Assembly: GCF_018613935.1 (NCBI RefSeq)
Contig: NZ_JAGGPF010000015.1
Location: 49,995 to 113,994, forward strand
DNA: 64,000 nucleotides
Direction of reading: 5' to 3'
Source of the DNA: Agromyces sp. ISL-38
GTDB lineage: Bacteria; Actinomycetota; Actinomycetes; Actinomycetales; Microbacteriaceae
The position numbers and the translations under genes are program-made. The notes beneath the pieces are model-generated. The model was not told the DNA's origin. It searched no databases and was given only the letters and a program-made list of their open reading frames with translations. Of the stretch, positions 45,338 to 53,357 are shown piece after piece; position 1 is the stretch's first letter, and every line of letters begins with the position of its first letter.

Positions 45338-46290
45338 TGAACCCGACGTTCCTCTTCATCGGCATCGTCATGGCCTTGCTCGCGATGCTCGTCGTCGTGC
45401 TGTTCGTTCTGTTCCCCTCGACGCCACGGGTCAGCAAGTCGCGCCGAAGCGCGCCTGGCGAGCACGACGACTCGGCGCTCACAAAGCTGACCGATCGCAC
45501 GACGGCGGCTATCGACGCCGCCACCCGCGGCCGGGACGGCAGCTTCGGATCCCATCGCCTCGAGCAGGCCGGCATCAAGATGCAGCCATCGGGGTTCATG
45601 CTGATGATCGTCTCCGCGGCAGCGGTCCTTGCCCTCGTCGCCACGGTGATCGCATTCGGATCGTTGTGGGCGATTCCGCTCGCCCTGGTGTTCGTTGCGC
45701 TCGCGCCGATCGGCGCAAAGATCCTCGTCGTATGGCGCACCAGCCAACGACGATCGACGTTCGGCTTCCAGCTCGATGACACGCTCCAGCTAATGTCCGG
45801 TGGGCTCCGGGCAGGGCACAGCCTCCTGCGTGCTATCGATGCGGTTTCGCACGAGACGGATGCCCCGACATCCGAGGAGTTCACCCGGGTGGTGAACGAG
45901 ACGCGGCTCGGCCGCGATCTCGGTGATGCCCTCGCCATCACCGCGGATCGCATGCAGAGCGATGACTTCATGTGGGTAGCGCAGGCGATCGCCATCAATC
46001 GGGAAGCCGGCGGAAACCTGTCGGAGGTGCTCGACCAGGTGGCCAGCACCATTCGAGAGCGGAACCAGATTCGACGGCAGGTGAGCGCGCTCAGTGCGGA
46101 AGGCCGCCTGTCGGGCATCATCCTCATCGTGCTGCCGATCGGCGTGTTCTTCTTCCTCCTCTGGACGCAGCCCAGTTACTTCGAGCCCCTTTTGACGAAT
46201 CCCATCGGCATCATCGCTCTGATCTTCGCCGTGATCCTCTTGATCGTGGGGTCGATCTGGATGTTCCTGACCGTTCGAGTGAAGTTCTAG
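45337..46290 (+). CDS. tadB: TadB-like inner-membrane platform protein
   Basis: A 317-residue type II secretion F-domain protein. Hydrophobic segments lie at the N-terminus (FLFIGIVMALLAMLVVVLFVLFP), mid-chain (two) and C-terminus (two). The F domain includes LQLMSGGLRAGHSLLRAIDAVSHET. It forms the pilus base with TadC and is driven by CpaF. Its ATG shares a base with the cpaF stop (TGATG). Confidence 0.92.
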   Translation: MNPTFLFIGIVMALLAMLVVVLFVLFPSTPRVSKSRRSAPGEHDDSALTKLTDRTTAAIDAATRGRDGSFGSHRLEQAGIKMQPSGFMLMIVSAAAVLALVATVIAFGSLWAIPLALVFVALAPIGAKILVVWRTSQRRSTFGFQLDDTLQLMSGGLRAGHSLLRAIDAVSHETDAPTSEEFTRVVNETRLGRDLGDALAITADRMQSDDFMWVAQAIAINREAGGNLSEVLDQVASTIRERNQIRRQVSALSAEGRLSGIILIVLPIGVFFFLLWTQPSYFEPLLTNPIGIIALIFAVILLIVGSIWMFLTVRVKF

Positions 46291-46300
46291 GCAGCCTCTC

Positions 46301-47167
46301 ATGACCCCATTCATCGGAATCATCGCCGCGGCGCTCACGGCCGTCGGAATCGGCCTGCTCGTCGGTATCCTCGTCGGTTGGAGGTCGCCGAAGGCGGTGG
46401 AGGGCGGCGTCGATGACGCCACCATGGAGGGCGAGCTCGTCCAACGCTCGACGTTCTCCGAGAGCCTCGTGGCCGCCGCCCCGAAGGGCTATGTGGGGTG
46501 GATCGACCGGCAGATCCTCTGGGCGGGTCGTCCCATCGGATGGACGGTCACCAAGATCTTCACCTGGAAGATCATCCTCGCCGCGGTGGCGATCCTGCTC
46601 GGGGTGCTCTTCATCTCCGGCGATCCGCAGCCCATGCGCTTCCTGCTTTCGACCGGCGCCGCCGCCCTCGCCTTCTTCGCGGCCGATGTCCTCATCAACA
46701 GTCGCGCACACGACCGGCAGGGTGCAATCCAGCGGTCGCTTCCCGACACGCTCGACCAGATGACGATCGCCGTCGAGGCGGGGCTCGGCTTCGACGCGGC
46801 GATGGCCAAGGCCGGCCAGAACGGCCGGGGTCCGCTGGCCGAAGAGCTGATCAGAACCCTGCAGGACATGAGCATCGGCCGGACGCGCCGGGATGCCTAC
46901 CTCGCGCTCGAGCAGCGCACCAACAGCGAGGATCTCCGCCGTTTCGTGCGAGCGGTGCAGCAGGCCGACAGCTACGGTGTCGCCGTGGCGGATGTGCTGA
47001 GGGTGCAGGCGGGCGAGATGCGGATCAAGCGCCGGCAACGCGCCGAGGAGCAGGCGATGAAGGTTCCGGTGAAGATCGTGTTCCCGCTCGTGTTCTGCAT
47101 CCTCCCCGTCCTATTCATCGTGATCATGACCCCCGCCGTGATCGGCCTGATGCGGGCGTTCAGCTGA
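46301..47167 (+). CDS. tadC: TadC-like inner-membrane platform protein
   Basis: A 288-residue F-domain protein paralogous to TadB. The F domain includes LPDTLDQMTIAVEAGLGFDAAMAKAG, and membrane segments lie at about residues 5-25, 85-120 and 265-285. It completes the platform and is the last gene of the Tad cluster, 10 bp after tadB. Confidence 0.92.
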   Translation: MTPFIGIIAAALTAVGIGLLVGILVGWRSPKAVEGGVDDATMEGELVQRSTFSESLVAAAPKGYVGWIDRQILWAGRPIGWTVTKIFTWKIILAAVAILLGVLFISGDPQPMRFLLSTGAAALAFFAADVLINSRAHDRQGAIQRSLPDTLDQMTIAVEAGLGFDAAMAKAGQNGRGPLAEELIRTLQDMSIGRTRRDAYLALEQRTNSEDLRRFVRAVQQADSYGVAVADVLRVQAGEMRIKRRQRAEEQAMKVPVKIVFPLVFCILPVLFIVIMTPAVIGLMRAFS

Positions 47168-47229
47168 CATCGCGTCATCCGTCGCTCGACCGGTCCTGTC
47201 TCATAGGCTCGGACTGAGCGGCGGGGGGC

Positions 47230-47600
47230 ATGATGAAGGAAACGGTCGACGCGGGGGCAGAGCCCCATCTGGCAACGTTTGAGCGCTGGCGGCCCGACGT
47301 GCTCGGCGAGCGGTTCGAGCAGCTCACCCTTCCGCTCGGCACCGACGATGAGGGAGAGGTCGTCGCGACCCTCGTGCGGCATCGGCCGCAGTTCTGGTCG
47401 AGGTTCCTTCGCGGCGCGGCGCGGCATCCGGAGCCGACGTGCTCTTCGTGCACGGCTGGAGCGGCTACTTCTTCAACCGCGAGCTCGCCGCGTTCTGGTC
47501 GAACGCCGGGGCCCGGTTCTTCGCGCTCGACCTGCGCAAGTACGGTCGCAGCCTGCGCCCGTGGCAGGCGCCCGGCTACATCGGCGGCCCATCATCCTGA
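47230..47600 (+). pseudogene. alpha/beta hydrolase, frameshifted and truncated
   Basis: The first frame encodes about 68 residues (MMKETVDAGAEPHLATFERW ... FWSRFLRGAARHPE). Near 47432 the homology jumps to another frame, which reads ADVLFVHGWSGYFFNREL and FFALDLRKYGRSLRPWQ, the HGW oxyanion region of an alpha/beta hydrolase. A stop at 47598 ends it after only about 120 residues, so the nucleophile elbow and rest of the fold are gone. Both a single-base indel and a 3' deletion are needed. A sequencing error could explain the indel but not the truncation. Confidence 0.6.
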
Positions 47601-47627
47601 TCTGAGTGGCAGCGGCATCCGCTCGCT

Positions 47628-47668
47628 GAGTGACCCAGTTCCGCAGGAGGTACCGAATTCGGTCACTC
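47628..47668. terminator. imperfect inverted repeat between convergent genes
   Basis: GAGTGACC (47628-47635) pairs with GGTCACTC (47661-47668), with further partial pairing inward. It lies between the hydrolase remnant and convergent yajQ and could terminate either. Confidence 0.45.
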
Positions 47669-47778
47669 CAGCGGAACGCTGGCCTCCGCTGCGGAGCGGT
47701 GGCTGCAGGCGGAGAGCTGCGCAGTGGTGGCTGCGGCGGAGAGTGGGGAGCAGGCTGCGGCTGTGGAGAATCCGCCGC

Positions 47779-48267
47779 TCAGCGGAAGTTCACGAACTGC
47801 AGCGCGACGTCGAGGTCTTTGCCCTTCAGGAGCGCCATCGTCGCCTGCAGGTCGTCGCGGCTCTTCGATGAGACGCGGAGCTCGTCGCCCTGGATCTGGC
47901 TCTTCACGCTCTTCGGTGCCTCGTCGCGGATGATCTTGTTGATCTTCTTCGCATTCTCGGAGTCGATGCCGGCCTTCATCGTCGTCTCGATGCGGTACTC
48001 CTTGCCCGAGGCGAAGGGCTCGCCGGCGTCGAGCGAACGCAGCGAGATGCCGCGCTTGATGAGCTTCGCCTCGTATACCTCGAGGATCGCCTTCGCACGC
48101 TCTTCGCTGTTCGCCTTGATCAGCACCTTGTCGCCGGACTGCTCGATCGACGCGCCCACGTTCTTGAAGTCGTAGCGCTGCGCGACCTCTTTCTGCGCCT
48201 GGTGGAGCGCGTTGTCGGCCTCCATCTGGTCGACCTTGGAAACGATGTCGAACGTTGAATCTGCCAT
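47779..48267 (-). CDS. yajQ: YajQ family nucleotide-binding protein
   Basis: A 162-residue member of the YajQ/DUF520 family. It shows the full conserved pattern from [18 protein letters not shown] and [10 protein letters not shown] to the C-terminal VALQFVNFR. Some relatives bind cyclic di-GMP and others bind nucleic acid; the role here is not set by sequence. TACACT (48275-48280) ends 7 nt before the ATG, predicting a leaderless mRNA. Confidence 0.93.
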   Translation of the reverse strand: MADSTFDIVSKVDQMEADNALHQAQKEVAQRYDFKNVGASIEQSGDKVLIKANSEERAKAILEVYEAKLIKRGISLRSLDAGEPFASGKEYRIETTMKAGIDSENAKKINKIIRDEAPKSVKSQIQGDELRVSSKSRDDLQATMALLKGKDLDVALQFVNFR

Positions 48268-48336
48268 GCCGCCAAGTGTAACGACGAGCGGATGCCGCGC
48301 GCAGGGCCTGCACGCGGCATCCGCTCGCCGCCCGCC

Positions 48337-50004
48337 TCAGCGCAACCAGACCGTGGTCGCCGGCGGCAATACGTCGCCCTCGATCGGGCTGCTCGCGAGC
48401 AGCACTTCGCCGTGCGGAAGCCGCGCGGCCGTCGAGCCGAAGTTCGTGAACGACCGCCATCCGCCGGGTCGCTCGAACGCGAGCACGGAGGCCGCGCCGC
48501 TCTCGAGCCACGTGAGCGACTCATCGTCCTGCAGGTCGCGACGCAGCCACAGCGCCCGTCGGTACAGGTTCAGCGTCGAGCCGGGGTCGGTATCCTCTGC
48601 CTCGACCGAGAACTCGCCGAACCACACCGGCTGCGGCAAGTGCGCGCTGCCGTCGCCGAAGCCGAACGAGGAGCCCGTCGTCGTCCACGGCAGCGGCACA
48701 CGGCATCCGTCGCGACCGACCTCGACACCGGCGTTGCGGAAGAAGGTGGGGTCCTGGCGGTCGTGGTCGGGGATCTCGGCGACTTCTGGGAGACCGAGCT
48801 CCTCGCCTTGGTAGAGGTAGGCGCTGCCGGGAAGGGCGAGCATGAGCAGCGATGCTGCGCGGGCGCGGCGGAGGCCGAGCGACGCGTCGAGCGCGGGCAC
48901 GATCCCCCCGGAAAGCAGCCACGCGGCGCCGACCTCGCCATCGGCGCCGCCCCCTGCGGGCAAGCCGTACCGGGTTGCGTGCCGCACCACGTCGTGGTTC
49001 GAGAACACCCACGTGTTCGACGAGCCCGTCTCGCGAACCGCGGCGAGGTTGTCGGCGATGATCGCCCGGAACGCGTCGGCGTCGAAGTCGGCGCGAAGCA
49101 GGTCGAAGTTGAACGCCTGCCCGAGGCTGTCCGCCCGCGCGTAGCGGTGGCGTCGGCTCGGCGCGACCCACGCCTCTGCGACCGCGATGCGCGGCGGGTC
49201 GTACTCGTCGAAGACCGCGCGCCACTCGGCGTAGATCTCGCTGAGCTCCTCGCGGTCCCACAGCGGGTGCTTGCCGTCGGCGGCGAGCAGCCGGTCGGCG
49301 AGCTCGGCTCGAGACGGCAGCGGGTGGGTGAGGTCCTTCGCGAGGCCGTGGGCGACATCGACACGGAAGCCGTCGACGCCGCGGTCCGACCAGAACCTGA
49401 GGGTCGTGAGGAAGTCCTCGCGCACCTCGGGGTTGGCCCAGTTGAAGTCGGGCTGCTCGGGAGCGAACAGGTGCAGGTAGAACTGCCCGTCGCCCACTGG
49501 ATGCCACGCCGGGCCGCCGAACATCCCCTCCCAGTCGCTGGGCGGCTGGTCGCCGTCGGGGCCGATACCGTCACGGAAGATGTAGCGGTCGCGCGCGGCG
49601 GAGCCCGCCGGCGACGCGAGCGCCTCGCGGAACCACTCGTGCCGGTCGGAGGAGTGGTTCGGCACGATGTCGACGATGAGCCGGATGCCGGCGGCATGGA
49701 GCGCCGCGACCATCTCGTCGAAATCGGCGAGCGTGCCGAGCTTCGGATCGACGTCGCGGTAGTCATCGACGTCATAGCCGCCGTCGGCGAGGGCCGACGG
49801 GTAGAACGGCGAGAGCCACACCGCGTCGATGCCGAGCGCGGCGAGGTATGGGATTCGTGAGGTGATTCCCGGAAGGTCGCCGATGCCGTCGCCGTTCGAG
49901 TCCGCGAAGCTCCGCGGATAGATCTGGTAGACGGCGGCCTGGCGCCACCAGTCCGGATCCTTCGCGAGGATCGTCTCGGTTTCGGCTTGGGAGGTGAACG
50001 TCAC
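48337..50004 (-). CDS. GH13 alpha-glucosidase (subfamily 30-like)
   Basis: A 555-residue cytoplasmic exo-acting enzyme. It opens WWRQAAVYQIYPRSFADSNGDG, and catalytic residues are D216 (GFRVD), E277 (VAEAWV) and D338 (FSNHD). A calcium-like loop DSNGDGIGD is present. It probably removes glucose from imported alpha-linked oligosaccharides, complementing the GH36 enzyme of the same operon. GTG at 50004 has AAGGA 6 nt upstream. It is the last gene of the operon and follows a large intercistronic hairpin. Confidence 0.92.
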   Translation of the reverse strand: MTFTSQAETETILAKDPDWWRQAAVYQIYPRSFADSNGDGIGDLPGITSRIPYLAALGIDAVWLSPFYPSALADGGYDVDDYRDVDPKLGTLADFDEMVAALHAAGIRLIVDIVPNHSSDRHEWFREALASPAGSAARDRYIFRDGIGPDGDQPPSDWEGMFGGPAWHPVGDGQFYLHLFAPEQPDFNWANPEVREDFLTTLRFWSDRGVDGFRVDVAHGLAKDLTHPLPSRAELADRLLAADGKHPLWDREELSEIYAEWRAVFDEYDPPRIAVAEAWVAPSRRHRYARADSLGQAFNFDLLRADFDADAFRAIIADNLAAVRETGSSNTWVFSNHDVVRHATRYGLPAGGGADGEVGAAWLLSGGIVPALDASLGLRRARAASLLMLALPGSAYLYQGEELGLPEVAEIPDHDRQDPTFFRNAGVEVGRDGCRVPLPWTTTGSSFGFGDGSAHLPQPVWFGEFSVEAEDTDPGSTLNLYRRALWLRRDLQDDESLTWLESGAASVLAFERPGGWRSFTNFGSTAARLPHGEVLLASSPIEGDVLPPATTVWLR

Positions 50005-50027
50005 AGGGTTCCTTTCTGAAGGGCGGT

Positions 50028-50077
50028 CGGATGCCGCGGGCCGGCGCTCCCGGCGGAGGGCCGGCCCGCGGCATCCG
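50028..50077. promoter_or_regulatory. 18-bp intercistronic stem-loop
   Basis: CGGATGCCGCGGGCCGGC (50028-50045) pairs perfectly with 50060-50077 around a 14-nt loop, directly after the permease stop codon. It contains the overrepresented GGATGCC/GGCATCC pair as stem ends. It may attenuate or stabilise the transcript between transport and alpha-glucosidase genes. Confidence 0.7.
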
Positions 50078-51016
50078 TCACTTGATCGAGCCTCGCATCA
50101 CGCCGGAGATGACCCAGCGTTGCGCGAACACGTAGATGAGCAGCAGCGGCGCCATCGCCATGAGGTACGAGGCGAACGCCACCGTGTAATCGGTGTTGAA
50201 CTGCCCTTGGAAGATGTACTGCGCCAGGGGCAGCGTGCGGGCGGCGGGGTCGGAGAGCACGACGAGCGGCAGGATGAAGTCGTTCCACGCCCAGACGCAC
50301 GTGAGGATGCCGACCGTCGCGTTCATCGGCGCGAGCAGCGGGAAGATCACCGACCAGAACACCCGCCACGTGCTGGCCCCGTCGACGCGCGCCGCCTCCT
50401 CGAGCTCGATCGGGATCGAGCGGATGTAGGCGGTGTAGATGAACACGTTCAGCGACAGCCCGAACACCGTGTAGAGGATGATCAGCCCGGTCTGGTTGTC
50501 GAGCCCGAGCAGCGACGTCTGCTTCACGAGCGGCAGCATGATGATCGGGAACGGGATGAACAGCGCCGCGAGCAGGTAGAAGAACACGCCCTTGAAGAAC
50601 GGCCGGTGGATGTTCCGGGCGATCGCGTAGGAGACGATCGAGTTCGAGAGCAGCGTGAGCAGCACCGCGCCCACGGTGATGAACGCCGTGTTCGCGAGCG
50701 CCTGCGGGAAGTTCGTGCGTTCCCAAGCCTCGCCGAAGTTCGCCCAGGCCCACGTCGTCGGCAGTTCGAACCCGGTGCCGCCTGCGAGCTCATCGGGCGT
50801 CTTCAGGGAGACGACGACGGCGAGGTAGAGCGGGATCAGCACGGTGATCGAGCACACGGCGATGAGCGCGGTGGCCCACCAGTTGATCTTGCGGGTGTCG
50901 AGGTCCTCGGCGCGGCGGCGCCGACGACGGGCCGCAGGACCCTCGGCGGTGTCGATCTCGTCGTCGAGGGCGATCATGCCCGCGGTCGTGGTGGAGCTGG
51001 GTGCTGTGGTCGTCAT
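50078..51016 (-). CDS. carbohydrate ABC transporter permease (MalG-type)
   Basis: A 312-residue permease with a long Arg-rich cytoplasmic N-terminus (AARRRRRRAEDLDTRK), six transmembrane segments and the EAA loop EAARVDGASTWRVFWSVIF. It forms the pore with the MalF-type partner. ATG at 51016 overlaps the partner stop (TGATG). No dedicated ATPase is encoded nearby, so a shared MsiK-like ATPase is expected. Confidence 0.92.
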   Translation of the reverse strand: MTTTAPSSTTTAGMIALDDEIDTAEGPAARRRRRRAEDLDTRKINWWATALIAVCSITVLIPLYLAVVVSLKTPDELAGGTGFELPTTWAWANFGEAWERTNFPQALANTAFITVGAVLLTLLSNSIVSYAIARNIHRPFFKGVFFYLLAALFIPFPIIMLPLVKQTSLLGLDNQTGLIILYTVFGLSLNVFIYTAYIRSIPIELEEAARVDGASTWRVFWSVIFPLLAPMNATVGILTCVWAWNDFILPLVVLSDPAARTLPLAQYIFQGQFNTDYTVAFASYLMAMAPLLLIYVFAQRWVISGVMRGSIK

Positions 51017-51960
51017 CAGAAATCGGCCTCTCTGCGCTGAAGGACCCGGAATTGGAGGAGCGAGACCACCGTGATCACGATCACGAAGATCACCGCGTTC
51101 GCGGTCTGGTAGCCGAACTCGCCGCCCTGGAAGCCGCCCCGGTAGATGAGCAGCGTGATGGACTCGGTCGCGGTGCCGGGGCCGCCGTTCGTCAGCGCGA
51201 CGACGTGGTCGAACACTTGGAGGAATCCCTTGAGGCTCAGCACCATGTTGATCGTGAAGAACGCGCTGATGAGCGGGAACGTGATGCGCCTGAACTGCCG
51301 CCACGCGCCCGCGCCGTCGAGAGATGCCGCCTCGTACAGCTCGCCCGGGATGGTCTGCAGGCCCGCGAGGTAGATGATGATCGAGAAGGCGCTCGCCTGC
51401 CAGACGGCCAGCGCGACGATCGCGACCCACGCCCAGTCGGGGTTGGACAGGATGTTGTCGGCGAGCACCGGGATCGAGGGCAAGAGCTTCGGCAGCGAGT
51501 TCGAGAAGAAGAACTGGAACACGTAGCCGACCACCAGGATCGCGAGCACGTACGGCACGAAGTAGATGCCGCGGAACGTGTTGCGTGCCACGATCTTCGC
51601 GTTCAGGCCGAGCGCGATCGCGAGCGAGATCACGTTGGTGAGGATCGTCGCGACGATGGCGAATCCGAAGCTGAACCCGTAGGCCCTGAGGGCCCGGTCG
51701 TCCTGGAACAGGTTCACGTAGTTCGAGACGCCGATGAAGTCCCACGTGCCGTAGCCCGCGTAGTTCGTGAAGCTGAAGAACACTCCGATGAGCACCGGCA
51801 GGGTATGGAAGAACGCGAAGAGCACGATGGCCGGGACGACCATCCAGTAGTAGGCCGGAACGGCTCGTCCGAGCGCCTTTCGCCTCGCGCTGCCGGCGCC
51901 GTCGTAAACGCCCTTGCGTGTCCTGCGGCCCGTGACTTCGGGAATGGTGGTGGTTGCCAT
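51016..51960 (-). CDS. carbohydrate ABC transporter permease (MalF-type)
   Basis: A 314-residue permease with six transmembrane segments; the EAA loop is YEAASLDGAGAWRQFRRITFP. It begins only 2 bp after the solute-binding protein stop, in contrast to the spaced arrangement of the beta-galactoside unit. ATG at 51960 (MATTTIPEVTG) is preferred over an in-frame upstream ATG that would overlap the binding-protein gene. Confidence 0.92.
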   Translation of the reverse strand: MATTTIPEVTGRRTRKGVYDGAGSARRKALGRAVPAYYWMVVPAIVLFAFFHTLPVLIGVFFSFTNYAGYGTWDFIGVSNYVNLFQDDRALRAYGFSFGFAIVATILTNVISLAIALGLNAKIVARNTFRGIYFVPYVLAILVVGYVFQFFFSNSLPKLLPSIPVLADNILSNPDWAWVAIVALAVWQASAFSIIIYLAGLQTIPGELYEAASLDGAGAWRQFRRITFPLISAFFTINMVLSLKGFLQVFDHVVALTNGGPGTATESITLLIYRGGFQGGEFGYQTANAVIFVIVITVVSLLQFRVLQRREADF

Positions 51961-51962
51961 GA

Positions 51963-53279
51963 TCAGTCTCCGCTCACGGTCGTGCGTGCGGCGACCTTGC
52001 GCCACTCGTTGTCGAGGGTGGCGAGCGCGCCGTCGGCGTCGCCGTCGAAGAGGAACTCCTGCACCGTCGGGATCAGCGGCACGGCCGGCGGGATCTGGTG
52101 GTCGATGAATCCCGTGATGCGCCCCTCGTCGATGAACGGCTGGAGTTCGGCGAGCGCCGGGTTCTCGCTCGGCTGTGCGTCGACGTGTGCCGAGAACATG
52201 TTCTGGGATGCCGCGAACTCGTCCATCACGTTCGCCTGGAACAGGTACGCGACGAACCGCTTCGCCGCCTCCAGTTTGTCGGTGTCGCGGCCGATGGTGA
52301 CCGTGACGTCGACGCCCGAGACCAGCTTGCGGGCGTCGGGATCGTCCGTCGGGTACGGGAAGATGCCGGCGTTGAAGTCGGGGTTCGCGTCGAGGATCGG
52401 CGCGAGTGCCCAGACGCCCTGCAGGTACATCGCCGACTCACCGTTGGCGAACGCGGGATTGCCGTCATCGTAACCGCGGCCGCGATACCCGTCCTGCGCG
52501 AACGAGTACAGCTCCTGCAGCCGGTCGAGCGTGCCGCCGAAGTCCTTCTGGAACGAGACTTCGGAGTCCGGCCCGACTTCAGCGCCCTCGGCGCGGAGGT
52601 CGTCGAAGAAGCCGCCCTCGGCCGCGTAGGCGCCGAGCCCGTTGAACGCCGGCATCGTCGTCCACCCGTCGGTGAGGGTGCCGTAGAAGGGGGTGATGCC
52701 CGCAGCCTGCAGCTTCTCGCAGACGTCGATCAGCTCGCCCCACGTGGTGGGCACCTCGAGCCCCTGCTCGGCGAAGATGTCGCGGTTGTAGATGATGCCG
52801 TCGGCGTTCGAGACGTAGCCGAGCGAGTTCACCTCGTCGCCGTGGAACGTGCCGAGCTCAGCGAGGATCTCCTGTACCGCGGGGTTGATGTCGTCGAGGA
52901 TGGGGTCGCCCGTGAAGTCGTGGAAGACGCCGGCCTTGGCGAGCTGGCCGAAGTTGCCCGACGCGTTCAGCGTGATCACGTCGGGGGTCTTGTTCTTCAC
53001 GAGCAGCGTGCGGATCGCCGTGTCGGCGTCGGGCACCTGGTTCTGCACGACCCTGATGTCGGGGTTCTCGGCCTCGAAGTCGGCGATGATCTCGTCGAAG
53101 TCGGCGAGCGCCTCGCCCTTGAACTGGAAGAAGTCGAGGGTCACGACGTCGCCGTCGCCGGTGCTCCCGCAGCCGGCGAGCAGGAGGCCGCCGAGGGCGA
53201 CGGATGCCGCGACGAGCGTTCGCCGTCGCTTCGCGCGTCGCCTCCGGTGGCTGTTCGGGCGGGTGGTGTCGTCCGTCAT
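51963..53279 (-). CDS. ABC transporter solute-binding lipoprotein (alpha-galactoside unit)
   Basis: A 438-residue extracellular binding protein. A twin-Arg-rich N-terminus (RRRRAKRRRT) and hydrophobic stretch end in the lipobox LLLAGC. Two-lobed family 1 features include DFFQFKGEALADFDEII and YNRDIFAEQGLEVPTTWGEL. By context it binds raffinose- or melibiose-like alpha-galactosides or related alpha-glucosides. ATG at 53279 has AAGGAGG 7 nt upstream. It lies 78 bp after the GH36 gene. Confidence 0.92.
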   Translation of the reverse strand: MTDDTTRPNSHRRRRAKRRRTLVAASVALGGLLLAGCGSTGDGDVVTLDFFQFKGEALADFDEIIADFEAENPDIRVVQNQVPDADTAIRTLLVKNKTPDVITLNASGNFGQLAKAGVFHDFTGDPILDDINPAVQEILAELGTFHGDEVNSLGYVSNADGIIYNRDIFAEQGLEVPTTWGELIDVCEKLQAAGITPFYGTLTDGWTTMPAFNGLGAYAAEGGFFDDLRAEGAEVGPDSEVSFQKDFGGTLDRLQELYSFAQDGYRGRGYDDGNPAFANGESAMYLQGVWALAPILDANPDFNAGIFPYPTDDPDARKLVSGVDVTVTIGRDTDKLEAAKRFVAYLFQANVMDEFAASQNMFSAHVDAQPSENPALAELQPFIDEGRITGFIDHQIPPAVPLIPTVQEFLFDGDADGALATLDNEWRKVAARTTVSGD

Positions 53280-53357
53280 GTTGCGCCTCCTTGCGCTCGA
53301 GGTGGTGTCGGTGGCCAGTGGCCGGGTGCCGGTGGTCGGTGATGCGAGTGGTGCCGG

